Of a DNA stretch of 64,000 bases, positions 8,005 through 16,993 are shown piece by piece. The DNA is from Gemmataceae bacterium (GTDB lineage Bacteria; Planctomycetota; Planctomycetia; Gemmatales; Gemmataceae). Every line of letters starts with the position of its first letter. The first letter of the stretch is position 1. The stretch is taken from positions 91,400 through 155,399 of the forward strand of contig JAHBXO010000009.1 in the NCBI GenBank assembly GCA_019636445.1, written 5' to 3'. The notes beneath the pieces were generated by a model. It searched no databases. It was not told the origin of the DNA and worked only from the letters and a program-made list of their open reading frames with translations. The position numbers and the translations under genes are program-made.

Positions 8005-8403
8005 ATGTCGACCGCACCCGCGCTCACTGAATTCCGAACCCATTGGCTACCTGTCGCTACCGATGCCGGACTTCGACGACTCATCGAACTTCTCGATCGT
8101 GCCAGCCCGTTGCTGATCCATGGTTCATTTTCCCGTTGCCCTTCCCAGGGCTGTCTGGCTACGCACCTCGCTTGGCACCACTCCCGAACGGCCGGGTTCG
8201 CCTCCGACGCGGGCATCGTCTGGCTCACCAAAATCGCCGGCTTGAACCCCGCCACGTCCCACGTTGTTACCAACTGGGACGTCGCCGGAATCCACGGCTG
8301 GGAACTGCGGCAGGAGCTGCTCGCCGAATGCCGGGCCGAACTGGATCGTCGCGCTGATCACGCCTTTGAAACGACCGACGAACCGGAGCTTTGCGGAGTC
8401 TGA
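8005..8403 (+). CDS. Conserved-looking hypothetical protein
   Basis: A 132-residue soluble protein from ATG 8005, chosen because AAGGAG lies at 7991-7996; the frame stays open further upstream without such a site. I do not recognise a named domain. It contains LIELLDRASPLLIHGSFSRC, GCLATHLAWHHSRT and KIAGLNPATSHVVTNWDVAG, which look like conserved motifs with several His and Trp residues. It is followed after three bases by a methyltransferase, with which it is probably co-transcribed. No signal peptide or membrane segment is seen. Confidence 0.75.
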   Translation: MSTAPALTEFRTHWLPVATDAGLRRLIELLDRASPLLIHGSFSRCPSQGCLATHLAWHHSRTAGFASDAGIVWLTKIAGLNPATSHVVTNWDVAGIHGWELRQELLAECRAELDRRADHAFETTDEPELCGV

Positions 8404-8406
8404 CGC

Positions 8407-9072
8407 ATGATCCCGCGTATCCTCGAACCCGAGGTGATGGATACCGCTGAAGAAGCCAACGACTACGATGCGATGGATCATTCCGCCGTGAACCGCGTGT
8501 TCGCGGCGGATTTCCTTTCTGCCTTTCCCGCCTTCGAAAATCCCGTGCTGGACGTTGGCACTGGCACGGCACAGATCCCAATCGAACTCTGCCGTCAATC
8601 ACGTGTTATCCGTTTGGTCGCCATCGACCTTGCCGACGAGATGCTCGCCATCGCTCGCCGCAACGTGGACCGTGCCGGGCTTTCCGACCGCATCGCGATC
8701 GAAAAGGCAAACGGACGCGACCTCGGATATCCGAACGGCGCCTTCGGTTCGGTCGTCTCGAACAGCATCATTCACCACATTCCGAATCCGATCGATTGTT
8801 TCCGCGAGATGGTTCGCGTCTGCCGTCCCGGTGGTGCGCTCTTCATTCGCGATCTCCTGCGGCCGGATTCCCGTGCGGAGTTGGATCAACTCGTGAATCT
8901 CCACGCGGCCGGGGCGAATCCCCACCAGCGGGCGCTGTTCGCGAATTCGCTCCATGCGGCCCTGACCGTCGACGAGGTCCGGGCGCTCGCGGGCGAACTC
9001 GGCTTCGCGCCCGATGCGGTCCGTCAAACGACCGACCGCCATTGGACCTTTTACGCCACGAACCATGTTTAG
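8407..9072 (+). CDS. Class I SAM-dependent methyltransferase
   Basis: A 221-residue Rossmann-fold methyltransferase. Motif I is PVLDVGTGTAQIPIELC, the acidic residue after strand 2 is in LVAIDLADEMLAIARR, the post-II acidic region is KANGRDLGYPNGAFGSVVSN, and the motif IV/V segment is SIIHHIPNPIDCFREMVRVC followed by RPGGALFIRDLL. This arrangement is typical of the Methyltransf_11/25 group acting on small molecules; the substrate cannot be inferred. Its last eight bases overlap the start of the downstream permease, so the two are translationally coupled. Confidence 0.88.
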   Translation: MIPRILEPEVMDTAEEANDYDAMDHSAVNRVFAADFLSAFPAFENPVLDVGTGTAQIPIELCRQSRVIRLVAIDLADEMLAIARRNVDRAGLSDRIAIEKANGRDLGYPNGAFGSVVSNSIIHHIPNPIDCFREMVRVCRPGGALFIRDLLRPDSRAELDQLVNLHAAGANPHQRALFANSLHAALTVDEVRALAGELGFAPDAVRQTTDRHWTFYATNHV

Positions 9073-9811
9073 CCTCGAACTCGTCGGCCGCTGGAGCGCC
9101 TTCCTGGCCGCGTGCCTGCCGCGACTTGCTTTCGTGTCGCCGGCCTCGCTCGCACGACCGCTGCACCGCGTCCTGATCGGCGGGTTGCCGTTGGCGGTCG
9201 TCGCCGGTTTCGCACTCGGTGCGGTCGTTTGGATGCATACGCGCGGAGTATTGGAACGGACCGGAACCGGAGCCGCGGAGTTGCTGCCGACGTTTCTGGC
9301 GGCGGCGGTGCTGCTTGAGCTGGCGCCGATCGGCGCGGGGCTGATCGTCGCGGCGCGCATGGGCGCGGCGCTTGGTTCGGAACTGGCCGCGATGCGCGTC
9401 CACGAGCAGATCGATGCGATCGAACTCCTGGGCGTTTCGCCCATGAAGCGGCTCGTTGCCCCGCGCGTGCTCGCTTGCGTCCTGGCCGTACCGCTCCTGC
9501 ACGTGGTCATTGCGGTGTTGGCGCTTGGCAGCGGTTTCCTCGCTGAGTCGATCCTCGGGCGGACGACTTGGTTGAGCTACCAATCGGCCGTGCTGCGCGA
9601 GCTTTATCTCGTGGACGTTGTGCCGGCGTTGCTCAAGACGTTGGTTTTCGGGTTGCTCGTCGGAGGCACCGGTTGTTTCATCGGCCTACGATCCCGCGGC
9701 GGTTCGGAGGAAGTCGGCGCCGCCGCGACCAATGGCGTCGTCGCCTGTTCGTTGCTGGTGCTGCTTGCGGACGTGCTACTCGTGGGGATTACCCGTCTGT
9801 TCTTGAGTTGA
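9065..9811 (+). CDS. mlaE: MlaE-family lipid ABC transporter permease
   Basis: A 248-residue inner-membrane protein of the MlaE/YrbE family, the permease of phospholipid transport systems between inner and outer membrane. Visible are an N-terminal amphipathic region, several hydrophobic helices and the family core LLELAPIGAGLIVAARMG, followed by the cytoplasmic EQIDA element (MRVHEQIDAIELLGVSPMKR). ATG 9065 overlaps the methyltransferase stop. The matching ATPase (MlaF) and MCE protein (MlaD) are not adjacent. Its 3' end overlaps the converging beta-RFAP synthase gene by 36 bases. Confidence 0.85.
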   Translation: MFSLELVGRWSAFLAACLPRLAFVSPASLARPLHRVLIGGLPLAVVAGFALGAVVWMHTRGVLERTGTGAAELLPTFLAAAVLLELAPIGAGLIVAARMGAALGSELAAMRVHEQIDAIELLGVSPMKRLVAPRVLACVLAVPLLHVVIAVLALGSGFLAESILGRTTWLSYQSAVLRELYLVDVVPALLKTLVFGLLVGGTGCFIGLRSRGGSEEVGAAATNGVVACSLLVLLADVLLVGITRLFLS

Positions 9812-10744
9812 AACGCGATACCCGCGATTGTCGGCGGGTGTGATGCCGGCAAGTTCGATGTCGTTCCGCGAGTTCATCAAACGGTTTTGCAACCCTATCG
9901 CTTCGTCTTCACCTTCCGCGAACGCGAAGACCGTCGGCCCCCACGACGATTGGCCGGCACCGAGCACCCCCCATGCGAGGATTTGGTCGATCAGGTCCGC
10001 AATCACTGGGCTGGCGTACGGCCCGCCTTGATCGACGGCAAATGGCTCACCCGCGATCCGATTGAAGAGGGTGATCCCCTGCGAAAAGGCCTCGAAATCG
10101 TTGGACTTCAATGCGGGTAGGATTTGCTTGTCAGCCAAGTCGCGAAGACGGCGAGTCGTATCGAACGCGTTAGCCGGAGTACGGTTCCGACAGAATGCCA
10201 TCCGTTCCCGATCGCCATACCAGTCTCCGGGAATCTTCGGCCGAATCAACACGACGTGCCAATCTGCCGGCACTTCGATCCGCTCTCGGATGATGGGAAG
10301 TTCGTCGCCGATCTTTCCATCGTCAACGATGAAGCCGCCACGACGAAAGCCTTCGATTCCGATGCCGGAGCGGTTTCCCCGGCCGAGGAGTCGGGGCAGT
10401 TGATCGGAGTGGGGATCCCAACCCAGGACCGTACCGACGCTCATGGCGAGGGCGGTGCCGACACCGAGACCAACATGTTCCGGCGGACCGGAGACCGAAA
10501 TTCTCACCGGTGGTGAACCAGGCAACTTGCTTTTGATGAGATTGGCTCGTGCATCCAGGGGGGCCGACGGCTCATGACCGGACCCCGTATCGGGATCAAC
10601 AGTCACGCTGATCCTTTGATCCCGCACCATCATGCCGAGGCCACCGTACTTGCGGATGGGGGTGCCATCGGTCCCGTGATGCAAACCGTCCGCAGGGACA
10701 TGGAACAGGCCGAAGTGCAACCGGCAAGGTGCGCTGACCAGCAT
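9776..10744 (-). CDS. Beta-ribofuranosylaminobenzene 5'-phosphate synthase (beta-RFAP synthase)
   Basis: Condenses 4-aminobenzoate with phosphoribosyl pyrophosphate, releasing CO2 and PPi: the committed step of methanopterin-type cofactor synthesis. A GHMP-kinase-fold protein of 322 residues with the family marks SAPCRLHFGLFH, YGGLGMMV, GPPEHVGLGVGTALAMSV (the glycine-rich loop) and GRGNRSGIGIEGFRRGGFIV. ATG 10744 follows GGAGG and overlaps the DUF447 stop as TGATG, so it is the last gene of the coupled operon. The PabB product upstream is its substrate. The archaeal homologue is often called MptG. Confidence 0.88.
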   Translation of the reverse strand: MLVSAPCRLHFGLFHVPADGLHHGTDGTPIRKYGGLGMMVRDQRISVTVDPDTGSGHEPSAPLDARANLIKSKLPGSPPVRISVSGPPEHVGLGVGTALAMSVGTVLGWDPHSDQLPRLLGRGNRSGIGIEGFRRGGFIVDDGKIGDELPIIRERIEVPADWHVVLIRPKIPGDWYGDRERMAFCRNRTPANAFDTTRRLRDLADKQILPALKSNDFEAFSQGITLFNRIAGEPFAVDQGGPYASPVIADLIDQILAWGVLGAGQSSWGPTVFAFAEGEDEAIGLQNRLMNSRNDIELAGITPADNRGYRVSTQEQTGNPHE

Positions 10745-11316
10745 CACGCCTCCTTGGCCCGATAGGCGGCCCATTCGCGTTCGAGAAACGCCATCGCTTT
10801 GCGCTCCTGTGGACCGGCGGTCTTGTCGACAATGACGCGCAACTTCGCGTACTCGGCGTCGATCTCCTCGGCCGGCAAGAGATGGAACCGCGTCGCCAGG
10901 ATCGCCGCCTCCAGCACGGCATGCTTGGCGCGGTTGAAACCGAAGAAGGACCGGCCTGCTCCGGACTTCACGACCCGACATTCAATCCGCACGCGCGATT
11001 CCGACTCATCGAACGCGACGGCCTGAAACTCGAAATACCGGCACGCATCGTCCAGCACGAATCCCCGTACGGCGTCCGCGTCGCGATGGTCCGGGAACCG
11101 CTTCACTTTTCCAACGGCCGCCCGCGCCATCAACAAGACGTCATCCGTCGCGTGCAAGACGCCTTCGGGGTGCCGCTTCAAATTCTGGTATGTCGTCGAG
11201 GTGGGAAACGGCCGAAGGAGAAACGAGTCGCCGTACTCGCCTATGCGCGGACCCATCGGCGCCAGGTGCGGCAATCCGTCGGCTGAAAGCGTCGTCACCA
11301 GTCCCTCCAGGATCAT
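10744..11316 (-). CDS. DUF447 family protein of the methanopterin cluster
   Basis: A 190-residue protein starting at ATG 11316, overlapping the pabB stop by four bases (ATGA). The N-terminus MILEGLVTTLSADGLPHLAP, followed by MGPRIGEY, is typical of the DUF447 split-barrel (flavin-binding-like) family of archaea, methylotrophs and planctomycetes, where it accompanies H4MPT genes. The exact reaction is not known to me; a redox or flavin-linked role in cofactor synthesis is inference. It is coupled at both ends, to pabB upstream and beta-RFAP synthase downstream. Confidence 0.82.
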   Translation of the reverse strand: MILEGLVTTLSADGLPHLAPMGPRIGEYGDSFLLRPFPTSTTYQNLKRHPEGVLHATDDVLLMARAAVGKVKRFPDHRDADAVRGFVLDDACRYFEFQAVAFDESESRVRIECRVVKSGAGRSFFGFNRAKHAVLEAAILATRFHLLPAEEIDAEYAKLRVIVDKTAGPQERKAMAFLEREWAAYRAKEA

Positions 11317-12632
11317 GGATCGAGTGCCCTCAGGAGTCCGGCGGCCTTGTGCAGGGTTTCCTCGTATTCGCGCTCGGGGTCCGAGTCCGCGACGATGCCG
11401 CCACCCACCGGGAACTGCAACCGGCCACGACCCGCAGTAAAAGTGCGGATGAGAATGTTCGAGTCCATCGTGCCATCGAAGCCCACGAAGCCGACGCTGC
11501 CGCAGTATGGTCCCCGCGCCGTCGGCTCCAGTTCGGCGATGATTTCCATCGCCCGCACTTTCGGAGCACCCGTGACCGATCCACCGGGAAACGTGGCCCG
11601 CAGAAGATCCCAAGGGGTCAGGTTCGACCGTAATCGCCCGCGCACTTCCGACACCAAATGATGAACGTAATTGTACGACTCCACCTCGCAGACCCGCGGC
11701 ACGCGGATCGAGCCATATTCGCAAACGCGCCCGAGGTCGTTCCGGAGCAGATCCACGATCATCACGTTTTCGGCGCGATCCTTCGGGTTCGTCGTCAGGT
11801 CCCGAAGCAGTGCCGCGTCATCCTCCGGCGTGCGGCCACGCGGGCGGGTGCCCTTGATCGGCCGCGTGACCACTTCGCCATCGGAGACCTTGAGGAACTG
11901 TTCCGGCGAGGCACTGAGAATTTGAAAGTCGCCAATATCGAAATAGCAGCCGAATGGCGACGGACACCGTTCGCGCAAGCGCCCGTAGAGATCGAGCGGC
12001 CGTTCGGAGAGTGGCGCGAGCAGGCGTTGCGACAGATTCACCTGAAAGACATCACCTGCGTGGATATAGTCGATCACGCGGCGGACCGCGGCAATGTATC
12101 CCTCGCGCGTGAAGTTCGATTGAACCGCCGGGCGTTGTCCCGCAACCCGCTTCGAATCGCGGGGCATCGGTTCCCGCGATGTCGCGAGCTTCACCAGATC
12201 GCGGACTTGGCTTTGGGTTCGATTCCGCGAAATCAGCCACGCGCGATGCTGCCCGTGATCGAACGCCACGACCCAATCGTATCGATTCAGGAACAGGTCC
12301 GGGACTTGAAACTCATCCGATCGCGCGGCGGGGATCCGCTCGAATCGCCCCCCCAGCCCATAGCCGAACAGGCCCGCATAGCCTCCTTGAAACGGCGGCA
12401 ATCCCGCAATGGTTGGGGACGGGTAGGACGGGAATTCCGCCCACTCCGTCAGGGTCTCCGACGGTTCGGCCATCACGTACGAGTATCGCCCACGGTCCGG
12501 ATGAGGTTCGGCCGAGTCGAGGAACAGGAGATACGGAATCGACGCAAACCGTCGGGCGACGTCCCAAGGGTCGGGGCAGGGGATCAGTTCCTCGACGATC
12601 GGCATCGGCATGACGAGATTATAGGCCCGCAT
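11313..12632 (-). CDS. pabB: Aminodeoxychorismate synthase component I (PabB)
   Basis: Chorismate-utilising enzyme of 439 residues that aminates chorismate toward 4-aminobenzoate. The C-terminal catalytic domain shows FQVNLSQRLLAPL, SASPEQFLKV, RPIKGTRPRGR (the PIKGT lysine distinguishes PabB from TrpE), GGSVTGAPKVRAMEIIAELE and YCGSVGFVGFDGTMDSNILI. The N-terminal half is the less conserved regulatory-type domain. ATG 12632 overlaps the upstream gene by 14 bases; ATG 12611 is an alternative start. Its position between a DHPS-like protein and beta-RFAP synthase argues that the pABA feeds H4MPT as well as, or instead of, folate. Confidence 0.92.
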   Translation of the reverse strand: MRAYNLVMPMPIVEELIPCPDPWDVARRFASIPYLLFLDSAEPHPDRGRYSYVMAEPSETLTEWAEFPSYPSPTIAGLPPFQGGYAGLFGYGLGGRFERIPAARSDEFQVPDLFLNRYDWVVAFDHGQHRAWLISRNRTQSQVRDLVKLATSREPMPRDSKRVAGQRPAVQSNFTREGYIAAVRRVIDYIHAGDVFQVNLSQRLLAPLSERPLDLYGRLRERCPSPFGCYFDIGDFQILSASPEQFLKVSDGEVVTRPIKGTRPRGRTPEDDAALLRDLTTNPKDRAENVMIVDLLRNDLGRVCEYGSIRVPRVCEVESYNYVHHLVSEVRGRLRSNLTPWDLLRATFPGGSVTGAPKVRAMEIIAELEPTARGPYCGSVGFVGFDGTMDSNILIRTFTAGRGRLQFPVGGGIVADSDPEREYEETLHKAAGLLRALDP

Positions 12633-13998
12633 TCCGATGACTTGTCTCCGGCACCGTGAGGAACCCCCAGCGCAGAGCCTGGTCCTGCTCGTAATTCTTG
12701 CCCAGCGTCAATGCCGTCACGGCTTTCGCGAATTCGTAGCCGAGGTAGAACGCGTGCGATGCATCGATTCGCGGATCCCGTTCCGCCATTTGCCGGAACA
12801 GTTCAAAGGGATCAGTACCCCGAAGGTACATTGAACCATTCAGGACGTGCAACTCGCCGCGCTCCGCGAAGATGCGGTAGTTCCGGTCGGTGATCCGCTT
12901 TGCGAGTTCGGCCAGGCCGGCCTCGCCATGAATGTGCAATTTCGGATCGCGGAGCATCACGAGGTTGGGTTCGAGTCGTTTCGGGACCACTTTCTCGCGC
13001 ACAGCGTGATGGACAAGCCGGCGAGCGAGGTCGAATTCCCGCACGCTACTCCGCGCCCAGTTGATGACCTCCGTCGTCAGAATGCTCCGGATACCAAGTT
13101 CCTGACAGAACCCTGCCAAAATGACATTGATTCCAGCCGAATCGGCGTCGGTCAGTTCCGTGAGGTTGCCTACGCCCATCATCATCGCGGCGTCCGGGTG
13201 ACGACGGCGGGTCTCGAGATATCGGCCGAGGGACGTGGCGAATCCGAACCCGATCGGTTCGAGAATGGGATCAAGCCGGTGCCGGATACCGTGGCGGCAA
13301 AAGTATTCTGCGGTGCGATCGAGACTAACGAGATCGGTCGGCGAGTCGGGAATGGCCACAACCTCCGCACCGAACCGTTCGCTCCAGGCGCGGGCTAGCT
13401 CGACGTTGGTGCCGTTGACGCTCAAGACCAACTCCGCACCGGCTCCCAGAGCCGCTTCCACCTCGATCGGATCGAAGGAATCGATCGAGACGCGGAATCC
13501 TTCGTCCTTCAAGGCGCGAACGGCGTCGCCGACTTCGGACCACGCCGGGCCGGGATCGCAGCCGAGGTCGATCACGTCGGCACCGGACTCGCGGTAACGG
13601 CGCGCGATCTCGAGGATCGCGTGCCGGCCCAGACGCGGGGCGTGGTTGATTTCGGCAAGGATTTCGATTTCGTAGGCCCCGTAATTCGCGGGTGGTCCCG
13701 ATCGGAGGCCGAAGTATTCGGGCAAGTCGCGGAGGTCTTTTGGGCCGAGTTCGGCCTTGGGGACACATTCCAATTCGCCCTTCACGAGACCGGGAAGAAT
13801 CACCCGGTCCACCGAGGAGGGCACGGTCAGGTGCGATTCGATCCACTTCGTCGTGAGCAGTGCCGCAACGGTGATCGGAAGCACGGCGACTTCCGGCTCG
13901 AACGCCACACGAGGTCGCAGTTCGTCGAGCGTACGCCGCAGCGCCGGTTCGGCGAGTTTCCCGGTCACGAACAGGATTCGCTCGCGGTGTTCGGGCAT
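12619..13998 (-). CDS. Dihydropteroate synthase-like protein of H4MPT synthesis (DUF6513-type)
   Basis: A 459-residue protein with a unique N-terminal domain (about 1-140; begins RERILFVTGKLAEPALRRTL) and a central TIM-barrel pterin-binding-like domain: AEINHAPRLG, IDLGCDPGPAWSEVG, VSIDSFDPIEVEAALGAG, LVLSVNGTNVE. Such DHPS-related proteins are known from the C1/H4MPT gene clusters of methylotrophs and planctomycetes; they differ from folate FolP in length and N-terminus. The C-terminal part includes ITDRNYRIFAERGELHVLNG. It is the first cofactor gene of the run, four bases after the glycosyltransferase stop. The exact reaction is unproven. Confidence 0.82.
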   Translation of the reverse strand: MPEHRERILFVTGKLAEPALRRTLDELRPRVAFEPEVAVLPITVAALLTTKWIESHLTVPSSVDRVILPGLVKGELECVPKAELGPKDLRDLPEYFGLRSGPPANYGAYEIEILAEINHAPRLGRHAILEIARRYRESGADVIDLGCDPGPAWSEVGDAVRALKDEGFRVSIDSFDPIEVEAALGAGAELVLSVNGTNVELARAWSERFGAEVVAIPDSPTDLVSLDRTAEYFCRHGIRHRLDPILEPIGFGFATSLGRYLETRRRHPDAAMMMGVGNLTELTDADSAGINVILAGFCQELGIRSILTTEVINWARSSVREFDLARRLVHHAVREKVVPKRLEPNLVMLRDPKLHIHGEAGLAELAKRITDRNYRIFAERGELHVLNGSMYLRGTDPFELFRQMAERDPRIDASHAFYLGYEFAKAVTALTLGKNYEQDQALRWGFLTVPETSHRNAGL

Positions 13999-14002
13999 GC
14001 GG

Positions 14003-14815
14003 TCACGCGCCAGACAGGGCAGGTTTCGTGAGGTCGGGAAGGGGGCTGTGAAACTTCGCGTCCGTGAAGACGGTCCAGAAATCCCGCCACGCCTTGCGAG
14101 GGATCGGTTCCGGTTTGGGGGTCAGTTCATGTTCATCGATCAGCACCGAGAGGAACGTCAACTTCGCGAAGATTTCCGCGTGGACGAAGTCGCCGTCGGA
14201 CTGGATGGGAAATCGGTCGAAGAGTGAACGACGGAAGACTTTGAAGCAGGAATGGGTGTCGTGGAGCGGGACTCCCATGGCGAGCCAGAGAAACCACGAT
14301 CGGGCATGTTCGGGGAAACCCAGCCAGACCGGGGACTTTTCGGCGCTGACGCCAAGTGCGATCCGAGAGGAAGTGCGATAGAGCCTTCCGACCAATCGCC
14401 AGAAGAGAGGCGTGGTCTTGCCAGTCCGGCAACCGCTGACCGCCTCGACGGTGAGTTCCCGATCGTAGATCGGCACTTTCTTGCCAAGGCGCGACAGCAA
14501 CTTCGGCAGATCCGCCGGATCGTAGGGGTAGTCGGTTCCGATATAGGCGACGATCGGACGCGAAGTCTGCTCGATCGCGGTCCGCAGGCAGGCACCGAAG
14601 CCGCGTGGTTGGCTGTGAGTGAGAACGCGAAGTATCGGCAGGTTGAGCTTCGCCAGCGTGGCGGCAGTCCCGTCGGTTGTGCCGTCGTCGACGACGACGA
14701 TCTCGGAATCCCGGTCCTTCTCCGCTAGGAGGCGGTCCGACCAGACCGTCAGAAGTCGTTCGAGGTTGTCGACGCCATTCGCGACGGGAATGATGAGCGT
14801 CAGCGCGTCGGACAT
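14003..14815 (-). CDS. Family 2 glycosyltransferase
   Basis: A 270-residue GT-A fold transferase. It shows the GT2 N-terminus LTLIIPVANGVDNLERLL, the nucleotide-binding acidic motif EIVVVDDGTTDGTAATLAKL, and a DxD-like region IGTDYPYDPADLPKL. HDTHSCFKVFRRSLF near residue 195 matches the acceptor-side region of dolichyl-phosphate-mannose-synthase-like enzymes. No membrane helix is evident. It directly precedes the H4MPT-type genes on the same strand; methanopterin side chains contain sugar units, but a role there is only a guess from position. Confidence 0.85.
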   Translation of the reverse strand: MSDALTLIIPVANGVDNLERLLTVWSDRLLAEKDRDSEIVVVDDGTTDGTAATLAKLNLPILRVLTHSQPRGFGACLRTAIEQTSRPIVAYIGTDYPYDPADLPKLLSRLGKKVPIYDRELTVEAVSGCRTGKTTPLFWRLVGRLYRTSSRIALGVSAEKSPVWLGFPEHARSWFLWLAMGVPLHDTHSCFKVFRRSLFDRFPIQSDGDFVHAEIFAKLTFLSVLIDEHELTPKPEPIPRKAWRDFWTVFTDAKFHSPLPDLTKPALSGA

Positions 14816-14882
14816 GGTGGTACCGTGTCGGAGGGTTGGCTTCCGTCACGATACGATGGGATCGGGGTGACCGGTAGGGGGC

Positions 14883-16916
14883 TTAGGCCGCTTCGGAGCG
14901 GACAAGTCCGACGGTATCGTACAGCCGGGCGTACAGCGGGCAAGTCTGAAGCAGCGTGGCGTGGCCACCGACCGCGACGATGCGGCCGGCGTCCATCACG
15001 ACGATCCGGTCGGCGATCTCGAGATTGGACAAGCGGTGCGTGATCAGGAACGTCGTGCGGTTTTTGACGAAACCCTGTATGGCCAGGTGGATCTTGGCTT
15101 CGCTCTCCGGATCGATCTGGCTGGTGAATTCGTCAAGGATCAAGATGCTGGGATTCCGTAGGATGGCGCGAGCGAGTGCGATCCGCTGTTCCTGCCCACC
15201 GGACGGTTTCCAGCCCTTGCCGACGATGGTCTGATAACTCTCGGGCAGGGCCACGATGAATTCGTGGGCGAAGGCGCTCCGGGCCGCCTGTTCGACTTCC
15301 TCCCGCGTCGCGCCGGGTTTGCCATAGGCGATGTTGTTGAAGATCGTGTCTTCGAACATCACGGTTTGCTGAGTGACGACGCCGATTTGCTTGCGCAAAC
15401 TCCGGAGATTGACCGACCGAATGTTGGCCCCGTCCACGAGAACGCTGCCGATGTCCGGATCGTAAAAACGGGGCAAGAGGCCGAGCAGGGTCGATTTCCC
15501 GCATCCGTTCGGTCCCACGAGCGCGATCGTCTCGCCCGCGCGTACCGTCAGGTTCACGCCATTTAGGATCGGCACTTCCGTGCCTTCGCTGTAGGCGAAC
15601 GAGACGTTTCGGAATTCGATCGTTTTCGCATGGCGGGGCAGGGCGGGTTTGTCGGCGTTGGAAGTCACGCTCGGGACCTTGTCGGCGATGGCGAAGATGC
15701 GGTCCGAGGCCGCCGCGCCGGCCTGGATCTTGGTGTAGACGCTGGAGAGTTTCCGGACCGGGTCCGCCACTGCGATCAGGAGCGTGTAGAGCGTCAGCAG
15801 TTCGGTGAAGCCGATCGGTTCATCGCCCCGCATGTTCATGCCGAGGATGCTCTTCTGCTGGCGGATGACGAGGTAGGCTCCGGCGGTGAGGGCGGCACCG
15901 AGGGCGACGACGCCGAGCCATTCGATGGCCGGACCGGCGAGCGCGTCGATGTTGGTCACCTGTTGCGCGCGGCGAGCGTAGTCGTCGGAGGCGTTGCGGA
16001 AGCGCCGCCGCTCGTACGGCTCCATCGTGTATGCCTTCACCACGCGAATGCCGTCCACCGTCTCGCGGATGATCTGATAGAGGTCGGACATGCGCTCCAG
16101 TAACCGCTTGGCGGCCCGTCGCACCATGCGGCTGAGCTTCGTGAGCAGCACGAACGCCAGTGGAACCAGCAAGGCGAAGACGAGAGTGAGCTGCCACGAG
16201 ATCAAGCAGGCCGCCACGAGGCACGCCAGCGCCTTGAGCGGCTCGACGACCAGCCGGCCGTAAAGCGTCTTCATGCCGCTTCCGAGTTGTTCGACATCGT
16301 TGGTGAGCCGAGACATGATTTCCGGCGTGCCGGACTCGGCGAGTTGTTTCGTATCCTGATGGACCAACGAACGGAAAAGACGATTCCGGATATCGCGCAG
16401 CGTGCGGTTGATGACACTGCCAACCAGCATCTCCTGCCAGAAATCGAAGATCCCTTTCACGGCGACGCCGATCACGACCGCGATCATGATCCAGAGAAAT
16501 GTCTCGAACCGATCCGTCGGTAAATGCCGGATGACCTGCATCTGGAGCAACTGGTTCCAGTAGAGTTTCCGGTTGATTTCCTTCTGCTGGCCGAGAATGT
16601 CGGCCAACTCCTTGTTCTTCTTCCGTTTCTGGTTTTCGCGATCGACGGCATGCGGGTCCATTTCCAGCCGATCGAGGATCGTCTGGACGCGGAGGCGGTT
16701 TTCCTCCTTCGCCTTGCTCTGCTTGTCGAGGCTTTGGATCCGTTCGTCTACCCAATCCTGGAGCGATTTTTCGTCCGCGAGAATGGTCAGGACGGCGCCG
16801 ACGCTGGAAATATTCGCGCCCCAGAACGCTGCGACTAACAGGGCGCACAGGAACGATAAGATGAGCCGTGTGCGATAGACCCACGAGAATTTGAGCGCCC
16901 GCAAAAAGCTACGCAT
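14883..16916 (-). CDS. MsbA-like ABC exporter (fused membrane and ATPase domains)
   Basis: A 677-residue half-transporter starting at ATG 16916. After the first helix comes an unusually long charged segment (about residues 45-150, Lys/Glu/Arg-rich) before the second helix; then the ABC membrane domain to about 410 and the ATPase domain. Walker A is GPNGCGKST, Q-loop VVTQQTV, signature KPSGGQEQR (Pro instead of Leu before SGGQ), Walker B ILILDEFTSQID and switch LITHR. It likely flips or exports a lipid or other hydrophobic substrate across the inner membrane as a homodimer. It is divergent from the next gene, 77 bases apart. Confidence 0.9.
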   Translation of the reverse strand: MRSFLRALKFSWVYRTRLILSFLCALLVAAFWGANISSVGAVLTILADEKSLQDWVDERIQSLDKQSKAKEENRLRVQTILDRLEMDPHAVDRENQKRKKNKELADILGQQKEINRKLYWNQLLQMQVIRHLPTDRFETFLWIMIAVVIGVAVKGIFDFWQEMLVGSVINRTLRDIRNRLFRSLVHQDTKQLAESGTPEIMSRLTNDVEQLGSGMKTLYGRLVVEPLKALACLVAACLISWQLTLVFALLVPLAFVLLTKLSRMVRRAAKRLLERMSDLYQIIRETVDGIRVVKAYTMEPYERRRFRNASDDYARRAQQVTNIDALAGPAIEWLGVVALGAALTAGAYLVIRQQKSILGMNMRGDEPIGFTELLTLYTLLIAVADPVRKLSSVYTKIQAGAAASDRIFAIADKVPSVTSNADKPALPRHAKTIEFRNVSFAYSEGTEVPILNGVNLTVRAGETIALVGPNGCGKSTLLGLLPRFYDPDIGSVLVDGANIRSVNLRSLRKQIGVVTQQTVMFEDTIFNNIAYGKPGATREEVEQAARSAFAHEFIVALPESYQTIVGKGWKPSGGQEQRIALARAILRNPSILILDEFTSQIDPESEAKIHLAIQGFVKNRTTFLITHRLSNLEIADRIVVMDAGRIVAVGGHATLLQTCPLYARLYDTVGLVRSEAA

Positions 16917-16993
16917 GGATTCGACGACTCCGGGCGGAATATCCGGATTCCGGTTGTACCGTTGGTCGGCGGTCGACGACAAGTGCAAACGTC

